From: Bifidobacterium ramosum
GTDB lineage: Bacteria > Actinomycetota > Actinomycetes > Actinomycetales > Bifidobacteriaceae
DNA length: 64,000 nucleotides
NCBI RefSeq assembly: GCF_009299505.1
Contig: NZ_WBSM01000003.1
Location: forward strand, 151,828 to 215,827
Reading direction: 5' to 3'
Positions 49,560 to 59,440 of the stretch are shown here, one piece after another. The notes beneath the pieces are model-generated. The model was not told the origin of the DNA. It did no database searches and saw only the letters and a list, made by a program, of their open reading frames with translations. The position numbers and the translations under genes were made by a program. Within the stretch, counting starts at the first letter, position 1. The number at the start of each line of letters is the position of its first letter.

Positions 49560-52500
49560 TCACTCCACGCTTTTGAGCGACACGGCGGGGTCGATGCGGT
49601 CGAGCACCGGGTTGGTGAAGAGCTGCACGAGCAACGCGAACACCAGCGTGACCGCGGCGGCGATCGCGTAGCTTTGCCAGCGCACGCTCACCTCGAAATA
49701 GATGCCGGGCATGGCGAGCGCCGCCGTGAGCAGCCCGCCGACCCATCGCCCGACCGGCAGGCCGACGATCACGCCGATCACGGTCAGGATCATCATTTCG
49801 CGGTTCACGTACCGATGCACTTCGCGGTCGTAGAACCCGAGCACCTTAAGCGTGGCCATCTCACGCACACGTTCGGACACGTTCGTGTTCGCAAGCGTGA
49901 ACAGCACCACGAGCGCCAGTCCGCCGGCCAGCGCAACGATCAACGCCACCACGGCCCCCATGAGCTCGAAGCTGAAGCTGCGCCGCAGATTCGCCGTGCT
50001 TACCACGCTGAGCACGTCCGCATCCTTGGCGAGTTGATCGGCGTAGGCGATCTGATCGTCGTCAGATCCGTCGTACCGCGCGAAGATCGTGTTCATTTCC
50101 ACACCGTCGACCACGGTCGTCTCGCCATCGGCCGCACCGGCCACACCGACGGCAGAGCCGCTGTTGCCGTCCGTCGTCCCAGCCACGGTCGTTGCCGACG
50201 AGTCACCGGCGTCACCGGAATCCGCAGCCGCACCGGACCCACCGGTACTGCCGCCGTCATCCATGCCCGAATCACCGCCGCCGAACGCATCCTGGTAATC
50301 GCCGGCCACCATGTACACGTCCGAGCCGATCACCGACCGGCTGACGCCCACGACACGCACCAGCTTGCGCTGCGCGTCGCCGTTCTTCAGCGTGACCATA
50401 TCGCCGGCCCTCACGCCGAGCGCGTTCGCGGCGCTTTGCGAAACGATCACACCACCCGGCAGACCGTTCTCGAACGTCTCCACGCGGATCGGCAGTCCGT
50501 CGGAGGCCGACCGCAGGTCGACGATTCGGTCCATCGCGGATCCGTTCGGTACGGTAACGATCTGCACGGTTTCCGTCTCGTCCATGCCGGTGGTGATTTC
50601 GCCGGTTTCGACCCGCGCCAACGCCACCGAATCAGACGAGGACGTCGATTTCGATGCGCCGGACAAATCAGAAGAACCAGAAGAGCCATCGACGATCCTG
50701 CCGTCGCTGCGCAACCGTTCCAGCATCGTCGCGACGTGATCATGATCGGTAACGACCATGAGATCATACCGGTATATGTCCCGGTATTGCGTGTTCGGCA
50801 GCGCATCCACTGTGTCGCTGATCGCCAGCCCGCACACGATGAGCGCGGTGCAGCCGGCCACGCCGCCGACCGTCATCACGAGCCGCGATTTGAATCGCAC
50901 AAGATTGCGCACGGTGACCTTGTTGAGGAACTTCATGCGCCGCCACAGCGGCCCGATCCGTTCGAGCAGCACGCGAGAGCCGGCCCGCGGCGCCTTCGGC
51001 CGCATGAGTTCGGCCGGCGTCTGCCGCAGCTCGCCCGCGCACGCGACCACCGTGGCCGCGACCACGCCGACCACGAACAGTGCGATGCCGGCCGACCCGT
51101 ACACCCAGTCGTACTCGAATCGCACGCCCGGCACGGTATAGAGCCCCTGCAATACCACCAGCAGGAACGCTGGAATGCCGATAAACCCGGCGATCAGGCC
51201 GATCCCACCACCGATCAGGCAGGCGAGCGCGGCAAACAGCACGTAGCGCATCGAGATCGCGAACGGCCCGTAGCCGAGACCGACGTAGGTGCCGATGAGT
51301 CCACGTTCCTCCTCGACCATGCGCGTCATCGCGGTTAGGCTCATGAGCACGGCGACGAGCAGGAACACGACCGGGAACGCGCGGCCGATCGATTCGATCG
51401 AACTCAGGTCGGACTTGATCGCGCTGAATCCTCCGATCGCGGATCGCGTCTGCACATACCAGCGGGCCACGGCGATGTCGTCGATGCGCTGCTGCTGTTT
51501 GGCGAATGCAGCGTCCGCATCCTTGCGCTTCTGGTCAAGTTCGGCCTGTGCCTTGGTGAGTTTGGCTTCGTTGTCGGCAAGCTTGGATTCCGCGGTTTTG
51601 AGCTGTTTGCGGCCGTTTTCGAGTTTGTTGCGACCGTCTTTGAGCTCGTCGGCTTTCTTGTCGAGTTCCTTCGTCTGCTGGTCGAGGTTGGCGGATTGGC
51701 TGTCAAGCTGCGCACGCTGTTGCTTGAGTGTTGCGGCGCTGGCGGATGCTTCCTGTTCTTTGGCAGCCAGTTGTGCGTCCTGCTGGTCGAGTTTCATCTG
51801 CGCCGGCGCGATGGCGCCGTCGAGGGTGGATTGCAGTTGCGTGCGTTGTTGTGTGAGCTGCGTTCGTTGGGATTCCAGTGCGGAACGTTGTGCGGCAAGC
51901 TGCGCGGCGAGCGCGGCAAGGTCGGCGTCCGCCCGGTGGGTCGGGGCGTCGATGCCGAGCGCGGCGAGCTGCTTACGTACCTGCTGCCAGCCGTCATCGT
52001 TGGCGTGCGTGTCGGTGTCTGTATCGCGCACGGACTGCGTTGCCGACTGGACCGTAGTCGACTGCACTGTAGACGACTGCATCGTGTCTGACGGTGCGGC
52101 AGTCGACGGCCCTGTCGCATCGGATTGCGCCATGCCCAACTTGTTCAACCCATCCGCCGCCCGATCGACCGCCACGATCGAATCGTTGAGTGTCGCAATG
52201 CTCTGACCGGTCTGCTGGATGCCTTGTTCGACCGGCTTGCGTTGGGCGTCCAGTTTGCTTTGCGCGGCGGCGAGCTGCTGACGAGCCGTGGTCAGTTGCG
52301 CGGTCGCGGTATCCAGCTGTGACTGTGCGGTGTTAAGCTGTGCACGCCCGGATTCGATCTGCTGACGCGCCTGCGTGATCTTGCTGCGCGCTTCGGTGAT
52401 CTGCCGTTCACCGTCCTTGATGGTGATCTCGGTTTCGCCGAGTTTACGGCGGTTGTTGTCGAGTTCGTTGCGGCCGCTGACGAGTTGCGAGTTACCTTTG

Positions 52501-53645
52501 TCGATGCTCTGCTGCGCCTTGTCAAACTGTTGGTCGGCTTTGGTTTTGGCGTCGTCGAGTCGCTGCTGTGCGGCGTCGACGAGTTGTTGGCGACGGGCCT
52601 GCTGCCGTTTGGTCTGCACGGTGTGTTCGATGCGGGAAGCCACGTCGCGCACGAGGGCGTCGTATGACTTGCCGAACGAGTTTTCCGCCGTGGTACCGTC
52701 GACGATCAGGCTGATCGCGGTGTAGATGCTGCCGGTCACACCGTCGCCCGGCGCGAAGAAAGTGTAGTCGGATGCGACGGTCTGGCGGAATGCCTCGCTG
52801 CCGATGCCGTCCGGATTGCTGAGATCCTTGGGATCGAGGACTTCGCCGACGATGGTCAATTCGGTCGGGAAGGACGGCGACTGTTCGGCAATGTCGTTGG
52901 ATGTGTCGGAGTCACTGGACGTACTGGTGTCTCCGGACGTGCCGGAGTCGCCGGACGATGCGTCGTCGGCCTGTTCGTCGCCATCCGCCGTATCGGACGC
53001 CGTGTCGGACAACGTATCTGACGCAGCGACCGGCGTGACGGTCAGCGTATCGCCGATCGACCGGCCGCTGTCCAATAGGAATTTCGCGGTGACGGCGACC
53101 TCGCCGGCAGTCATGGGCATACGCCCAGATTGCAGATACGGCTGGTCGATCCCGCTTCCGCCGATCTCATGGATCGTCACAGTCTTGTCGCTGCCGTCCA
53201 CATCGGTGGTCACCGATTGGCTACGCTCCGGCTGTACGGTACGCACCCCGTCGATGCCGCGTAGCGCGGCCACGTCGTCGTCGGTCAGGCCGAGCGTCGA
53301 CATCACCTGAATATCATGCAACCCCTGCGCATCATAGAACCGATCCGCCGCACGGAACATGTCGCGGCATCCCGCGTAAATCCCCGTCAACACGGCCACG
53401 CCAAGCAACGAGATCACGGCGATCGACACGAACCGCCGCCACCCGCGCAGCCAGCAGCGCACCGTGTCCTTGGCGAACGCCGCCGACATGCCGCGGCCAT
53501 GTGAACCGGTCATACCGTCGTAGCCCGCGGAACCGGCCTGGTCGTACGCCGACTCCTCGTCGGCGACGTCGTCAAGCTGACGTTCCAGCTCCTCCGAACC
53601 GTTCACGCCGCCATCTCGCTCGTTCCGTCTCCGTTGTCCCACCAT
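49560..53645 (-). CDS. Very large FtsX/MacB-type ABC permease with long extracellular coiled coil
   Basis: 1361-residue membrane protein. One transmembrane helix near residues 70-92 (FVSIAVISLLGVAVLTGIYA) is followed by a MacB-like extracellular domain with an acidic Asp/Ser/Thr-rich loop. A Gln/Lys/Ala heptad-rich stretch (about 350-730) should form a long antiparallel coiled coil. Two FtsX-type membrane blocks follow: three helices at about 755-880, a second extracellular domain, and three helices at the C-terminus. It pairs with the ATPase gene ending 6 bases upstream. Related systems act in lipoprotein or peptide export, wall-hydrolase control or bacteriocin resistance; the role here is unknown. 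The ATG at 53645 lacks a strong site, and a later ATG near residue 45 is possible. Confidence 0.8.
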   Translation of the reverse strand: MVGQRRRNERDGGVNGSEELERQLDDVADEESAYDQAGSAGYDGMTGSHGRGMSAAFAKDTVRCWLRGWRRFVSIAVISLLGVAVLTGIYAGCRDMFRAADRFYDAQGLHDIQVMSTLGLTDDDVAALRGIDGVRTVQPERSQSVTTDVDGSDKTVTIHEIGGSGIDQPYLQSGRMPMTAGEVAVTAKFLLDSGRSIGDTLTVTPVAASDTLSDTASDTADGDEQADDASSGDSGTSGDTSTSSDSDTSNDIAEQSPSFPTELTIVGEVLDPKDLSNPDGIGSEAFRQTVASDYTFFAPGDGVTGSIYTAISLIVDGTTAENSFGKSYDALVRDVASRIEHTVQTKRQQARRQQLVDAAQQRLDDAKTKADQQFDKAQQSIDKGNSQLVSGRNELDNNRRKLGETEITIKDGERQITEARSKITQARQQIESGRAQLNTAQSQLDTATAQLTTARQQLAAAQSKLDAQRKPVEQGIQQTGQSIATLNDSIVAVDRAADGLNKLGMAQSDATGPSTAAPSDTMQSSTVQSTTVQSATQSVRDTDTDTHANDDGWQQVRKQLAALGIDAPTHRADADLAALAAQLAAQRSALESQRTQLTQQRTQLQSTLDGAIAPAQMKLDQQDAQLAAKEQEASASAATLKQQRAQLDSQSANLDQQTKELDKKADELKDGRNKLENGRKQLKTAESKLADNEAKLTKAQAELDQKRKDADAAFAKQQQRIDDIAVARWYVQTRSAIGGFSAIKSDLSSIESIGRAFPVVFLLVAVLMSLTAMTRMVEEERGLIGTYVGLGYGPFAISMRYVLFAALACLIGGGIGLIAGFIGIPAFLLVVLQGLYTVPGVRFEYDWVYGSAGIALFVVGVVAATVVACAGELRQTPAELMRPKAPRAGSRVLLERIGPLWRRMKFLNKVTVRNLVRFKSRLVMTVGGVAGCTALIVCGLAISDTVDALPNTQYRDIYRYDLMVVTDHDHVATMLERLRSDGRIVDGSSGSSDLSGASKSTSSSDSVALARVETGEITTGMDETETVQIVTVPNGSAMDRIVDLRSASDGLPIRVETFENGLPGGVIVSQSAANALGVRAGDMVTLKNGDAQRKLVRVVGVSRSVIGSDVYMVAGDYQDAFGGGDSGMDDGGSTGGSGAAADSGDAGDSSATTVAGTTDGNSGSAVGVAGAADGETTVVDGVEMNTIFARYDGSDDDQIAYADQLAKDADVLSVVSTANLRRSFSFELMGAVVALIVALAGGLALVVLFTLANTNVSERVREMATLKVLGFYDREVHRYVNREMMILTVIGVIVGLPVGRWVGGLLTAALAMPGIYFEVSVRWQSYAIAAAVTLVFALLVQLFTNPVLDRIDPAVSLKSVE

Positions 53646-53650
53646 CGCGA

Positions 53651-54352
53651 TCACCACTCGATATCCGCGATCGGCGTAGGTGCCGGATTCACGTCCTCGC
53701 GCACCACCGTGCCCGAACGGAAGCGGATCACCTTGTGCGCCATCGGCGCGAGCGCGGAATTGTGCGTGATGATCATGACCGTCATGCCCTCCGCCACGCA
53801 AATGTCCTGCAGCAGCTGCAATACCTCCTTGCCGGTCTCGTAGTCGAGCGCACCGGTCGGCTCGTCGCACAGCAGCAGTTTCGGTTTCTTCGCGATCGCG
53901 CGGGCGATCGATACGCGCTGCTGCTCGCCGCCGCTCAACTGCGCGGGGAAATTGTTGAGGCGATCGCCGAGTCCGACTTTGCGCAAAGTCTCTGCCGGAT
54001 CGAAATGGTCGGGGCAGATCTGGCTCGCCAGCTCCACGTTCTCGAGTGCGGTGAGGTTCGGCACGAGATTGTAGAACTGGAAGACGAAGCCGATGTCGTT
54101 GCGACGGTAGGTGATGAGGTCGCGTTTGCGCAGTGCGGTGATATCGTGCCCACCGACGATCACCCGGCCGGACGTGGCCGTATCCATGCCACCGAGAATG
54201 TTGAGCGCCGTGGTTTTGCCCGCTCCGGATTGGCCGAGAATGACGGTCAGTTCGCCTTCGCCGGCGGTGAAACTCGCCCCGTCGAGCGCACGGATCACCG
54301 ATTCGCCGGCAGGATACTCCTTGACCACATGGTCGAATTCGATATACGCCAT
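53651..54352 (-). CDS. ABC ATPase of the MacB/LolD type
   Basis: 233-residue ATPase powering the large permease encoded next. Walker A is GQSGAGKTT (about residues 39-47), the Q-loop is in [18 protein letters not shown], the signature motif is [14 protein letters not shown], Walker B is [12 protein letters not shown] and the switch histidine is in [13 protein letters not shown]. The spacing and [16 protein letters not shown] segment match the MacB/FtsE/LolD group. The last ~20 residues are proline-rich. The ATG at 54352 follows a GGGAGTGCACG stretch. The stop is 6 bases before the permease ATG, indicating one operon. Confidence 0.93.
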   Translation of the reverse strand: MAYIEFDHVVKEYPAGESVIRALDGASFTAGEGELTVILGQSGAGKTTALNILGGMDTATSGRVIVGGHDITALRKRDLITYRRNDIGFVFQFYNLVPNLTALENVELASQICPDHFDPAETLRKVGLGDRLNNFPAQLSGGEQQRVSIARAIAKKPKLLLCDEPTGALDYETGKEVLQLLQDICVAEGMTVMIITHNSALAPMAHKVIRFRSGTVVREDVNPAPTPIADIEW

Positions 54353-54535
54353 CGTGCACTCCCGTCGTGTCCGCCGCTGTTACCGTCACGTCGTACGGTC
54401 GCCGCCGCAACCGCGCGACGACTACCGTCCATTTAACTCCCCCAGCGCGAACATGACGAGCGATGCACACGCTGTCAGCGTACGGAACCATGGCGTCGCC
54501 GGGCGCGCCGCACGCACGCCCGTCAGCTGTATGTA

Positions 54536-54548
54536 CGTTCGAACAGAC
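54536..54548. repeat. Family A right half-arm
   Basis: GCTGTATGTACGT, with the TACGT variant of copies 6 and 7 and no left arm; it is the rightmost trace of the family in the window. Confidence 0.5.
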
Positions 54549-54614
54549 ACCAATATCACGCGCAAGACCGCGCGTCACTTCCTTGTATTCAAATTCGCAA
54601 ATCCCAGTCTGAAT

Positions 54615-54676
54615 CATTCGAAAAAAATCACATAAAATATTCGAAAAAGCTAGTGTCATGTATTCGAAAAAGCTAG
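54615..54676. promoter_or_regulatory. Triple ATTCGAAAAA motif upstream of the DUF4143 ATPase
   Basis: TATTCGAAAAAGCTAG occurs exactly twice (54638-54653 and 54661-54676, 23 bp apart), and CATTCGAAAA occurs at 54615-54624, also 23 bp earlier. Spacing near two helical turns suggests cooperative binding of a regulator, perhaps the encoded protein itself. Confidence 0.5.
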
Positions 54677-54712
54677 GATGAACCTACTCGACAACATGGA
54701 AGGGCACGGAAT

Positions 54713-56014
54713 ATGCAGACCACAAGCGGCTACATCGCAAGGATCGTCGACTCCACGATCGACGAATACCTCAACACATTTCCAGCAGCGTCCATCGAAG
54801 GCCCGAAATGGTGCGGCAAAACCACGTCCGCGGCCGAACACGCCGCTTCAACGATCAGCCTGACCGATCCGTCCGGCAACTTCCGCAACCGAGAACTCGC
54901 CCATATCGAACCATCGCTGGTCCTAGAGGGCACCGAACCCCGTCTGATCGATGAATGGCAGGAAGCACCCGGCTTATGGGATGCGGTCAGGTTCGCATGC
55001 GACCGCAACACGCATCCGGGTCGTTTCCTGCTTACCGGGTCATCCACGCCGCGCGCAACGCAACGCCCCATGCATAGCGGAGCCGGACGCATCGCACGGA
55101 TCCGCATGGATTCCATGACGCTTTTGGAACAGGGAAAATCCACGGGAACAATCTCGCTGAAAGGCCTGTTCGACGGCGCATCCTACACCTCGGCCTCATC
55201 CCTCAGTCTGGATGATCTCGCCCTGCTCACCGTCCGCGGAGGATGGCCAGCATCGTTGTCCAGCAATGCAAAACAGGCTTCACTCACAGCACGCAGCTAC
55301 CTTGACGCAATCGTCAACGACGACATCTCCGAAGTAGACGACGTCGATCGCGACCCCGTCAAGGTACGACGACTACTCACTTCCTTGGGACGTAACGAGG
55401 CGACGCTCGCCAGCAAAACGACGCTGCTCAAGGACACCGCGGAATACGTTGATGCGGCCAAACCCGGTCAGCGCGCGGCAACACTCGCCGAAACCACGTA
55501 CAACGAATACGTCGGCGCCCTAGAACGCATGTATTTCATCGATGACATTCCCGCGTGGCACCCGGCATTGCGTTCTCCCGTGCGTATTCGCATGGCCAGA
55601 AAACATCATCTAGCCGACCCATCCCTGGCCGCGGCAGCGATCGGCGCAACGCAGGAGACACTGCGCACCGACCCGAAAACCCTTGGATTCCTATTCGAGT
55701 CGCTGGCCACACACGACCTGCTGGCATACGCTCGGGCAATGGATGCGTCGGTGATGCATTACCGCGACGACGCGAATCTTGAAGTTGACTTGATCGTGGA
55801 AACGCGCGACGGACGCTGGGGCGCATTTGAAGTCAAGTTAGGAGCCGCACAGATTGAAGACGGTGCGGCCAATGTGCTTCGTCTGAACCACAAGATGACC
55901 GAACGAGGGCAACGCCCAGCTTCGGTCAAGGCCGTGATCGTCGGAATCGGCGGGATCGGCCACAGGCGTCCGGATGGAGTGCAGGTCATCCCCATCGACG
56001 CACTGGGACTATGA
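54713..56014 (+). CDS. AAA+ ATPase with DUF4143 domain
   Basis: 433-residue protein. The P-loop is GPKWCGKTT (residues 30-38), and a Walker B-like PRLIDEWQEAP follows at about 80. The C-terminal domain (DUF4143) includes FLFESLATHDLLAYARA and the motif EVDLIVETRDGRWGAFEVKL, whose D...ExK layout resembles PD-(D/E)xK nuclease cores. Such ATPases are common, often mobile, and of unknown function; defence or toxin-antitoxin roles have been proposed for relatives. The ATG at 54713 follows GGAAGGGCACGG. The promoter has three copies of an ATTCGAAAAA motif, suggesting tight regulation. It stands alone between unrelated genes. Confidence 0.87.
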   Translation: MQTTSGYIARIVDSTIDEYLNTFPAASIEGPKWCGKTTSAAEHAASTISLTDPSGNFRNRELAHIEPSLVLEGTEPRLIDEWQEAPGLWDAVRFACDRNTHPGRFLLTGSSTPRATQRPMHSGAGRIARIRMDSMTLLEQGKSTGTISLKGLFDGASYTSASSLSLDDLALLTVRGGWPASLSSNAKQASLTARSYLDAIVNDDISEVDDVDRDPVKVRRLLTSLGRNEATLASKTTLLKDTAEYVDAAKPGQRAATLAETTYNEYVGALERMYFIDDIPAWHPALRSPVRIRMARKHHLADPSLAAAAIGATQETLRTDPKTLGFLFESLATHDLLAYARAMDASVMHYRDDANLEVDLIVETRDGRWGAFEVKLGAAQIEDGAANVLRLNHKMTERGQRPASVKAVIVGIGGIGHRRPDGVQVIPIDALGL

Positions 56015-56086
56015 GTGTCGTGGCCGCAGTACACATGAAGACGCGGCCGCGGCACAACCCTCCGCCGGACGATGCACTTCTATCGT

Positions 56087-56419
56087 TCAGGCCTTGCGGG
56101 CGAGCTGGACGGCGGTGCCGGAGGCGGTGACCATGAGCATCGAACCGTCCGCGCCGAGCACCTCATAGTCGACGTCAACGCCGATCACCGCATGCGCACC
56201 GAGAGCCTCGGCACGCTGCTGCATCTCGGCGATCGCCTCGTTGCGGGCGTTCGTCAGCTCCTCCTCATAGCCCTGGCTGCGGCCACCGAACACGTTGCGC
56301 AGGCTCGCGCCAATGTCCTTGAACATGTTCACGCCGGCGACGACCTCGCCGAACACGATGCCCTGATAGTTCGTGACCGTGTAGCCGTCCACGGACGGCG
56401 TGGTGGTGACCAGAATCAT
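56087..56419 (-). CDS. YbjQ/UPF0145 family protein
   Basis: 110-residue small protein of the putative heavy-metal-binding YbjQ family. The order [59 protein letters not shown] and [16 protein letters not shown] is characteristic. Members form pentamers; their physiological role is not established. The ATG at 56419 follows GGGAGATCGTC. Single gene, length normal. Confidence 0.9.
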   Translation of the reverse strand: MILVTTTPSVDGYTVTNYQGIVFGEVVAGVNMFKDIGASLRNVFGGRSQGYEEELTNARNEAIAEMQQRAEALGAHAVIGVDVDYEVLGADGSMLMVTASGTAVQLARKA

Positions 56420-56592
56420 GACGATCTCCCTTGCTCGAGACGTACGGCCATTGCCGGCCGATCCCAACGGTTCCATTGTACGTTCGCACGGTTCGCGACG
56501 TTCCGCATGACCCGCGCGCACGGCATCGGCGACCCGTAATCGTGTCCGTGCTATGCCATGCGGACCCGGCTGCGGTCGTAATGGCACGAAAA

Positions 56593-56641
56593 ACGACCCT
56601 TACCAAGTCCCATAACACAACAGGGATTCAATAAGGGTCGT
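56593..56641 (-). terminator. Terminator of the esterase/GH2 operon
   Basis: On the minus strand ACGACCCTTA and TAAGGGTCGT enclose 29 bases with an inner GGGA/TCCC pairing, followed by TTTTTCG. It is about 75 bases after the esterase stop. Confidence 0.7.
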
Positions 56642-56714
56642 CCACGGCCGTCTCAACCGCCACGATCAGCGTTCCTCCGCAAGGCCCCGACGGGAAACAT
56701 CCGCCGCCCCAGCC

Positions 56715-57542
56715 CTAACGAAGGAACAGCCGCCCGATCCAGTCAATGGCAAGCCGAATCCACGATTGCACGCACGGCACGATGTTCTTGTCCTCATCGT
56801 CCCAGGCGGTTTCCTTGGTGCCGAGCGCCAGTCCGTGCACGCCCTCGGGATACAGATGCGCCTCGATCGGCACCCCCGCCTCCTTGCATGCGGAGACCAG
56901 CATCATCGTGTTCTCCATTGGCACACAGTCATCGGTTACGGTGGTCCAGACGAACACCGGCGGCGTCTTCTCGTCGATATGCTTCTCGATCGAGAGCTTG
57001 TCGAGCCATGCCGGATCATCCTTACGGTCGTCGCCGAGCAACGCGTCAAAGCTGCCGCGATGCGCCAGCGCCCCCGAAGTGACGACCGGATATCCAAGCA
57101 TAAGCGCGTTCGGCCGCACCGCGTCCGGATCATAGCCGTGCGCGGCCAGGTCATCGTCGCCGACGCTCGTCGCCAGGTTCTCGGCCAAATGGCCGCCTGC
57201 GGAGAAGCCGATCACGGCCACTCGTCCGGGATCGACATGCCATTCGCCCGCATGCTCCCGAATCAGCCGCATCGCTTCGGCCGCTTCGCACAGCGCGGTC
57301 GGATACACGCTCGGCTTGCACGAGTAGCGCAGCATGAAGGCGTGATATCCCGCGCCCACGAAGGCGAGCGCGATCGGTTCGCCTTCCCGGTACGAGATCG
57401 TCTCATACCCGCCCCCCGGCAGCACAAGCACGGCCGGGCGCTGGCGATCCATGTTGACTTCGGGGTTGTTGTCGATCACATAGCCGGTGAACTGTGCTTG
57501 CGTGCCGTCGATGCCGGTGATGGTTTGGTCAATGTAATGCAT
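56715..57542 (-). CDS. Alpha/beta-hydrolase carbohydrate esterase (Axe1/BD-FAE-like)
   Basis: 275-residue cytosolic serine esterase. The oxyanion motif is VLPGGGYETIS (near residue 40), the nucleophile elbow is VIGFSAGGHLAENLA (serine about 114), the acid aspartate is probably in TTVTDDCVPMENT and the histidine in EGVHGLALGT. The pattern matches acetyl-xylan esterase-like proteins that deacetylate xylo- or arabino-oligosaccharides. It is only distantly similar to the esterase at 31458. The ATG at 57542 follows AACGAAGGTACC. It is the last gene of the second glycan operon, 45 bases after GH2. Confidence 0.85.
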   Translation of the reverse strand: MHYIDQTITGIDGTQAQFTGYVIDNNPEVNMDRQRPAVLVLPGGGYETISYREGEPIALAFVGAGYHAFMLRYSCKPSVYPTALCEAAEAMRLIREHAGEWHVDPGRVAVIGFSAGGHLAENLATSVGDDDLAAHGYDPDAVRPNALMLGYPVVTSGALAHRGSFDALLGDDRKDDPAWLDKLSIEKHIDEKTPPVFVWTTVTDDCVPMENTMMLVSACKEAGVPIEAHLYPEGVHGLALGTKETAWDDEDKNIVPCVQSWIRLAIDWIGRLFLR

Positions 57543-57587
57543 TGGTACCTTCGTTGTCTCGGACTGGAATTCGGTGGAATGGGATGT

Positions 57588-59426
57588 TCAGCGACGTTCG
57601 TAGGCGGCTTCACGCTGGTTGATGGCGCGGATCGCATCGATGTCGATCTTGGGGACGCGATCGTAGGAATACAGACCGTTGCATTCCTGTTCGACGTCGT
57701 ACAGCTGCGTGTAGCAGAAGCCGAACATGCGCGGATTGTCAAGCAACGCGCCGGTCAGTCCACGATAGCGTTCAATGTATTCGGTTTCGCTGCGCGCAGC
57801 CTCGCCGTACCCCCACGACTGCGCGTTGTCACGCTGCGATTCGGGGATCCATTTGATGCCGCCGTATTCGCTGACGAAGAACGGCTGACCGCCGTGGTAC
57901 CGCTGACGTTCCGGGAACGGTTCGGTGTACTTCGGCTCGCCGTCGGCCGCCGCCGCGTCGCCGTCGCCGGCACCGGCACCGGCACCGGCACCGGCACCAG
58001 CGGCATTGTCCGCAAGTCCCGCATAGTGCCCGGAGAACGCCGCGACGTCCTGCTCGTAGTCGTGTACGTCGTAGATGTCGGTGATGACATGGAACATGCC
58101 GCTGGTATCGATGCATGGGCGCGTCGGATCGATGGCCTTGGTCGTGTGGTACACGATGGACAGCACGGCATCGTCCTGCTTGCGGCCGTTGAGGTCCCAT
58201 GTCTCGTTGAACGGGCACCATCCGACGATCGACGGATGGTTCACGTCACGCCGCACGATCTCCTCCCACTCCGGCAGGAACGATTCGATACCGTCGGCCG
58301 TGGTGATGTCGAGGTTCCAATTCGCCATTTCGCCCCAGGCCAGATAGCCGTGCAGGTCGCAGTAGTACAGGAACAGCGGCTCGAACGCCTTTTCGTGCAG
58401 TCGCGCGCCGTTGAATCCCGCCGCCTGCGAGAGCAGCACGTCGCGTTCGAGCGCCGCCGCGTCGGGTGCAGTGTAGATGCCGTCCGGGTAGAAGCCCTGA
58501 TCGAGCACGAGTCGCTGGAACACGCGCTTGCCGTTGATCAGGAAGTCCTCGCCGTCGATCGCGACGGAACGCAGCCCGAAGTACGTGTGCACGACGTCTT
58601 CGCCGAAGGTGAGCGTCACGTCATACAGCCCGCCGACGCCGACCTGCCACGGGTGCACGGCGTTGAGTTTCACCAGCGCGGCCGCACGATTCCCATCGCC
58701 CCGGACATGAGCCGAACCGCAGGCCTCTCCCTGATATGAGATCACGACATCCAGTTCGCCCTCACCCACGGTCTGCGTCTCGATGAGCACGCTGCCGTCC
58801 GCGAGGTTCGGCGTGATGCGCAGGTCGACGAGGTGCCGCTGCGGCACGAATTCCAGCCAGACCGTCTGCCAGATGCCTGTCGTGCGCGTGTACGAGCAGC
58901 CGTAGGACTCGTATCGGTCGGACTGTTTGCCGCCGGGCTGGCGATGCGAGCGCACGTCGTCCTTGGCGCAGACGACCAGCTCGTTGTCGCCCTCGTGCAA
59001 GGCGTCCGTCACATCGAACGCGAACGACGCGTAGCCGCCGCGATGTTCACCGACCTCGCGCCCGTTGACGAATACGTGCGCTTCGTAGTCGACCGCACCG
59101 AAGTGCAGGATGACGCGGCCGGTCAGGTCCTCCGCTGATACGGCCACCGCACGGCGATACCAGCAGCATGGGATGAAGTCGGTGTGCCCGAGGCCGCTCA
59201 ACCGGCTTTCCGGGCAGAACGGCACGGTGATGTGCTTGGTCAGCGGCGGGTTGCTGCCCCAGCCTTTGTCCATACCGCTCGCCGCATAGTCGAAATCAAA
59301 ATCCCATTCGCCGTTAAGATTCGTCCAGTGATCGCGCCGCATCTGCGGGTTGGGATGTTCCGGGCGCGGGATAGCCGCCGTCGCTTCGACGTCGTCGCCG
59401 GCCGATCGCGCTGCCTGTTCGTTCAT
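57588..59426 (-). CDS. GH2 family glycoside hydrolase
   Basis: 612-residue intracellular hydrolase with the three GH2 modules: N-terminal jelly-roll (about 30-200, LNGEWDFDFDYA to TGIWQTVWLEF), Ig-like domain (about 205-300) and TIM barrel. The acid/base glutamate is about residue 407 in FNETW, and the nucleophile is about 519 in SEYGG. Family members are beta-galactosidases, beta-glucuronidases, beta-mannosidases and, in gut bacteria, some arabinosidases; with a GH43 enzyme and an esterase nearby, plant glycan side chains are the likely target. A Gly-Ala run at about residues 477-487 is encoded by a hexanucleotide repeat. The ATG at 59426 follows AAGGAGAACACC. Confidence 0.88.
   Translation of the reverse strand: MNEQAARSAGDDVEATAAIPRPEHPNPQMRRDHWTNLNGEWDFDFDYAASGMDKGWGSNPPLTKHITVPFCPESRLSGLGHTDFIPCCWYRRAVAVSAEDLTGRVILHFGAVDYEAHVFVNGREVGEHRGGYASFAFDVTDALHEGDNELVVCAKDDVRSHRQPGGKQSDRYESYGCSYTRTTGIWQTVWLEFVPQRHLVDLRITPNLADGSVLIETQTVGEGELDVVISYQGEACGSAHVRGDGNRAAALVKLNAVHPWQVGVGGLYDVTLTFGEDVVHTYFGLRSVAIDGEDFLINGKRVFQRLVLDQGFYPDGIYTAPDAAALERDVLLSQAAGFNGARLHEKAFEPLFLYYCDLHGYLAWGEMANWNLDITTADGIESFLPEWEEIVRRDVNHPSIVGWCPFNETWDLNGRKQDDAVLSIVYHTTKAIDPTRPCIDTSGMFHVITDIYDVHDYEQDVAAFSGHYAGLADNAAGAGAGAGAGAGDGDAAAADGEPKYTEPFPERQRYHGGQPFFVSEYGGIKWIPESQRDNAQSWGYGEAARSETEYIERYRGLTGALLDNPRMFGFCYTQLYDVEQECNGLYSYDRVPKIDIDAIRAINQREAAYERR
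57967..57996. repeat. In-frame CCGGCA microsatellite in the GH2 gene
   Basis: Five perfect 6-bp units encode alternating Gly-Ala in a loop between barrel elements. Unit gain or loss would change loop length without a frameshift. Confidence 0.8.
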
Positions 59427-59440
59427 GAGGTGTTCTCCTT

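Noticed and set aside
49560..54659. A single 1699-residue reading frame running through both the permease and ATPase genes
   Set aside because: The upstream part is an off-frame reading over the ATPase gene with no recognisable domain. The true permease starts near 53645, just after the ATPase stop.
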